This document shows positions 20,977-23,629 of a stretch of 23,629 nucleotides of DNA, in pieces (within the stretch, counting starts at the first letter, position 1; every line of letters begins with the position of its first letter). The position numbers and the translations under genes are program-made. The DNA lies in the NCBI GenBank assembly GCA_001584585.1, contig LSYV01000174.1:1-23629 (forward strand). Reading direction: 5' to 3'. This stretch comes from Gonium pectorale (Eukaryota; Chlorophyta; Chlorophyceae; Chlamydomonadales; Volvocaceae). The notes under the pieces were generated by a model, which was given only the letters and a program-made list of their open reading frames with translations, made no database searches and was not told where the DNA came from.

Positions 20977-21004
20977 CTCCACTCCCATGTTGGGCTCCGT
21001 CGGC
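20977..21004. repeat. 28-base shared motif, copy 2
   Basis: Second copy of the motif at 18987-19014 with one substitution, here in non-coding DNA and followed by unrelated sequence (TTCAAAAAGAG). Its presence at two sites 2 kb apart suggests a fragment of a dispersed element. Confidence 0.75.
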
Positions 21005-21767
21005 TTCAAAAAGAGAAATCACAACGGCTTCAACGTCATCCAGCTCATCATGCATGCCGAAACACGCACTGTTCTTTAGCCCTTTAAGCTACGAGCCTTG
21101 ATGGCAAGAAATGCACTGGAATAAATAGCTTCGTTAGGTTCCGTGCATGTGTTGGCCAGGGGGGTGGCCTCTTTTTGATGGTTCGATGGCAGCCTGGGAG
21201 TGTACCACAAAACAGCATAATGCGGCTTAATCGTGCAAGACATAGGAGGTGCGGAATTAAGGCGAAAGATGGCGTGCTGTAAAAATCAAATGAAACGCTG
21301 CAGGGCTGCAAGCACCCGTCCAGGTAGGTGGTGTCCGATGCGTACACCACCTACACAGTAGTTCAAGACATGTTCGCTCCAAAGTTGTCTGGGGGGCCAG
21401 TAACAGAAATCATGGCAGTCCTCAGTAGTACTCGCTCCGAACTCCCCTCCCTTCCCCTTGCTTCCCTCTGACAGCGTCAACCTTTTCATGAATGCATAAT
21501 CATTTCAACACTGAGTGCATGCATGCAGCTAGAAGGCGCTCCGAGGATCGCACTGCCTGACAGACAGCAGGCAGTACAATGAATACGGACTGCACCGCAC
21601 TAACCGATCGTTTACGACCACCTCGCATGTCTCAGCAATTGTTTCCAAGCTTTTTACCTCAATAGAGTCAATGTAGAGAAAACGCTCCCACCGGATCTGT
21701 TGCGGCTCTGTCACTGGTCTTCTCTGGTTTGGTTTTGATAGCCTCTTCATTTGTTGATGCACGGAGC

Positions 21768-21774
21768 TATATAA
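21768..21774 (+). promoter_or_regulatory. TATA-box candidate (TATATAA)
   Basis: GCTATATAAGAGC is a good TATA-box match followed by G-A-G, in a locally AT-rich stretch about 170 bases before the ATG at 21937. It may drive the tentative gene 21937-23039. There is no other support. Confidence 0.35.
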
Positions 21775-21936
21775 GAGCTGTAAAACTTTGCCCCCGGTGC
21801 AAACCAAGCGTTGAGCGACAGGTGTTCCGTTCCGCTCTCTGCCTTTCGTGCTTTCACGTGCTTCTATTAATGTTGGAAGAACTTTTAATTGACTTCAAGG
21901 TTAAGAACTCCTGTTCAGTGACAAGCAGCGGCCCTC

Positions 21937-23039
21937 ATGCGCCCAACCGTATGCTTTGGCGCAATTTTCCTCCCGTGTCCGCATAGACAAGCCGTCAGGC
22001 ACGGACACGGATTGTCGTTCAGTACCAGGGCGTCCTTCATTCTCGTGGTCGGAAGCGTCGCGTTTCTCTGCGCGGCACATGAAAGCAACATCTCATCGGC
22101 GCTTCGCCGTGGAGGCCCTCCCAGAAAGCAAGCACAGGTAAGCGGGTGAAAGCGGGTGCTCTCAAACCTCCTATTACCACATACCGCACAGCTGTCGCGA
22201 CCCTCCCATCCTAGCCGCGGCCTCGGCAAGGTCGGCACCAAAGCACCGCCTTACATGAGGACATGATTTTTGTGGCGCCCAGCGAGAAAACCCCGAAACC
22301 CTCCCTGCCCCACCGCTCCCATGCCAGCCGGTGATCCTTGCAGGCCTCCTGAACGCGGTGCCCACCATGGGGTTTCGACACCCAGAAAGGCGTTTTTTCC
22401 GCGCCTTTCCCTACCGTTTGAGTGCACCGCTCCCTCCCCCTACCTTAACCGACCCTCCAGGCTAGGCGCCCGGCCCATTTGGACACATCGACATGGTGCA
22501 GCAGCTGCAACGCGCCGTTTCGCAGGAGGAGACGCGCGACCGGCAGCGCCCCGCAGGACGGAGAGCAGCAGCGGCTGGAAGACCCGACAGCGCTGGGCGT
22601 AAACCACAGCAGTCTGAGCGGTGGCTGGGAGGCTGCTAGTAAGGGCCTTAGCAACCTCAGCAACCCGGAGGGTAATACGCCTGCCATCCAAGCTGCTGAA
22701 CCCCGGTCGCTGCTTGCCGCCGCCGATGGCCCTGGTGGCGGCGGCGCCAGCAGCAGCCGCGAGGGCAACAATGGTGGCGACGGTGACGGCGGTGACGGCG
22801 GCGATAGCCGCAGCAGCGGCGGTGGCAGTGGTAGCGGCGGTGATGGCGATGGCGGCGATGGCGGCGATGGCGGTGATGGCGGCGGAGCCGAGTCAAGCGC
22901 GCCAGGGGCCCGGACGAGGGTGCGACCTTTCCAACGGATCGCATTCTCGTCCAACGTGGGAAACGACGCTGTGCGGACGCACTATGAGCAGGTGTGCCAC
23001 AGGGTAGCCCCCGTGCGACCGTTTACCCTTTTCGGTTAG
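21937..23039 (+). CDS. Tentative two-exon gene, Gly/Asp-rich low-complexity protein
   Basis: Exon 21937-22137 starts at ATG (CTCATGCGC) and ends at a strong donor (CACAG|GTAAGC). An acceptor ending CTCCAG at 22460 rejoins it in phase 0 to exon 22461-23039, stop TAG 23037-23039, for about 259 residues. The first exon has a hydrophobic run (ASFILVVGSVAFLCAAHE) that could be a membrane or signal segment. The second exon has WCSSCNAPFRRRRR, a Ser/Glu/Asn-rich stretch, a Gly/Asp/Ser tract encoded by 22774-22888, and an end containing FQRIAFSSNVGNDAVRTHYE. The second exon has no in-frame ATG near its start, so it needs an upstream exon. An upstream TATA box (21768) is consistent. Other acceptors (for example after 22343) would change frame. 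No family recognised; it may be an element remnant. Confidence 0.3.
22774..22888. repeat. GGCGAT/GGCGAC minisatellite-like tract
   Basis: Repeated GGCGATGGC and GGTGACGGC units with a short Ser-rich interruption (AGCCGCAGCAGC) encode Gly-Gly-Asp repeats on the plus strand. The tract makes long spurious frames on both strands. Confidence 0.8.
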
Positions 23040-23147
23040 TGGAGCCGTTTCACGTTGGGACGAGCATCCAACTGCCCGCGGCTGGCCGGCGAAGCGTTGC
23101 ACCGCATTCCCTAAACAGTAGTCATAGCCTCATCAAAAATGAGGATC

Positions 23148-23220
23148 GGTCCTATGGCTTAATGGATAAAGCGCCGGTCTACGGAACCGGAGATTCCAGA
23201 TTCGATCCCTGGTAAGATCG
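23148..23220 (+). tRNA. tRNA-Arg(ACG)-like sequence, degenerate (pseudo-tRNA or SINE head)
   Basis: A full 73-base cloverleaf can be drawn: acceptor GGTCCTA/TAAGATC, D-arm with AATGGATAA loop, a perfect anticodon stem CCGGT/ACCGG around CTACGGA (anticodon ACG at 23181-23183), variable AGATT, and T-loop TTCGATC. Layout and loops match plant tRNA-Arg(ACG). Defects are a C-A mismatch in the acceptor stem, a G-T pair, and A instead of the nearly invariant G at the base of the T-loop, which also weakens the B box. No T-run follows. These changes suggest a tRNA-derived element or pseudogene rather than a functional tRNA. LINE-type coding sequence starts directly behind it. Confidence 0.65.
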
Positions 23221-23629
23221 CATGATGGTGAGCCCCGCGAGTTCCCCTGTGGAGAGACCGGGGTTAAGCTTTGCCGGTACGTGCATTGGATGGGTGATCC
23301 GGTGCACGGCACATCTGTGATGGCGCCTAGCCTGCACCAGACGCTCACGCGCTTCCGTTTGGGGTGCTGGGAGACGGAAGTCAACCGCCCCAACGGGCGG
23401 GCTAGGTGCGAGCGGACATGCAAGGTGTGCGGTGATGCCACAGCGATGGAGGACGAGCTGCATGTGTTTTGCGAGTGCCCGTGCTATGAGCACCTTCGCG
23501 ACCAATTTGAAGGCGCATTGCAGTTCAAGCGCCGGGACATGATTACGATTATGAAGGAGGCCCCACCTGCTGAGGTGGCAGCCTATTTGCAGGCTGTCTG
23601 GGATACTAGGCACACCATACTTCGGCGCC
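23221..23629 (+). CDS. LINE-type (non-LTR retrotransposon) polyprotein, C-terminal zinc-knuckle region, runs off the window
   Basis: The frame is open from 23170 (after TAA 23167-23169, inside the tRNA-like sequence) to the last base of the window. From about 23350 it reads TRFRLGCWETEVNRPNGRAR, then a zinc motif CKVCGDATAMEDELHVFCEC (Cys codons 23419 and 23428, His 23461, Cys 23470), then YEHLRDQF. This Arg-rich strand plus CxxC-x10-H-x2-C layout followed by a Tyr/Arg helix is typical of the region after reverse transcriptase in non-LTR retrotransposons. No RT catalytic core lies in the window, so the copy is 5' truncated at or near the tRNA-like sequence. Codon use is less GC-biased than in the host genes. 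Activity is not possible from this piece alone; the 3' end is outside. Confidence 0.7.

Larger units (their letters stand above)
19750..21936. other. Gene-poor stretch
   Basis: This stretch includes the probable 3' UTR of the zinc-ribbon gene. TGTAA motifs on the plus strand occur at 20299-20303, 20766-20770 and 21278-21282. Open frames of 60-145 codons on both strands show no motif or codon bias. The region from about 21100 to 21930 is noticeably less GC-rich than the rest of the window. Confidence 0.5.

Overview
The window looks like nuclear DNA of a chlorophycean green alga, most likely volvocine (Chlamydomonas/Volvox relatives). The reasons are: strongly GC-rich coding sequence with G/C third positions; genes split by GT-AG introns of about 70-590 bp; plant-type (UPL1/2-like) HECT ligase sequence; TGTAA motifs where 3' ends are expected; and many decayed retroelement pieces. 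This assignment is inference; no species can be named.

Layout. 1-2601 (+) holds the C-terminal HECT domain of a UPL1/UPL2/HUWE1-type E3 ubiquitin ligase, spread over a 7-base exon end and four further exons, with the 5' part outside the window. 2845-3403 and 4555-5043 are a pair of direct repeats, each ending near a TGTAA motif. They bracket a small, less GC-biased locus (3430-4106) whose second reading frame encodes a HicB-like antitoxin domain, a family best known from prokaryotes. 5044-6669 has no recognisable gene. 6670-10419 (+) is a well-supported six-exon gene for a protein of about 946 residues with six Kelch repeats, coiled coils and a C-terminal C3HC4 RING, a probable second E3 ligase.

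10420-13503 is gene-poor. 13504-14324 (-) encodes a small protein with one transmembrane segment. 14325-16287 is gene-poor. 16288-18232 (-) is a broken retroelement-type coding region: an integrase-C-terminus-like segment, a PHD finger and a conserved tail, interrupted by stops and frame changes. 18946-19749 (+) encodes a protein with two near-identical 59-residue repeats followed by a putative zinc ribbon; its true start is not in the open frame. 19750-21936 is gene-poor. 21937-23039 (+) is a tentative two-exon gene with a Gly/Asp-rich repeat. The window ends with a degenerate tRNA-Arg(ACG)-like sequence running directly into the 3' coding end of a LINE-type reverse transcriptase that leaves the window open.

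The two intact-looking spliced genes (HECT and Kelch-RING) both point to ubiquitin ligation, but nothing shows that they act together. Most of the rest is repeat-derived sequence. The most unusual item is the HicB-like frame between direct repeats. All calls rest on reading by eye; no alignment or database search was run.
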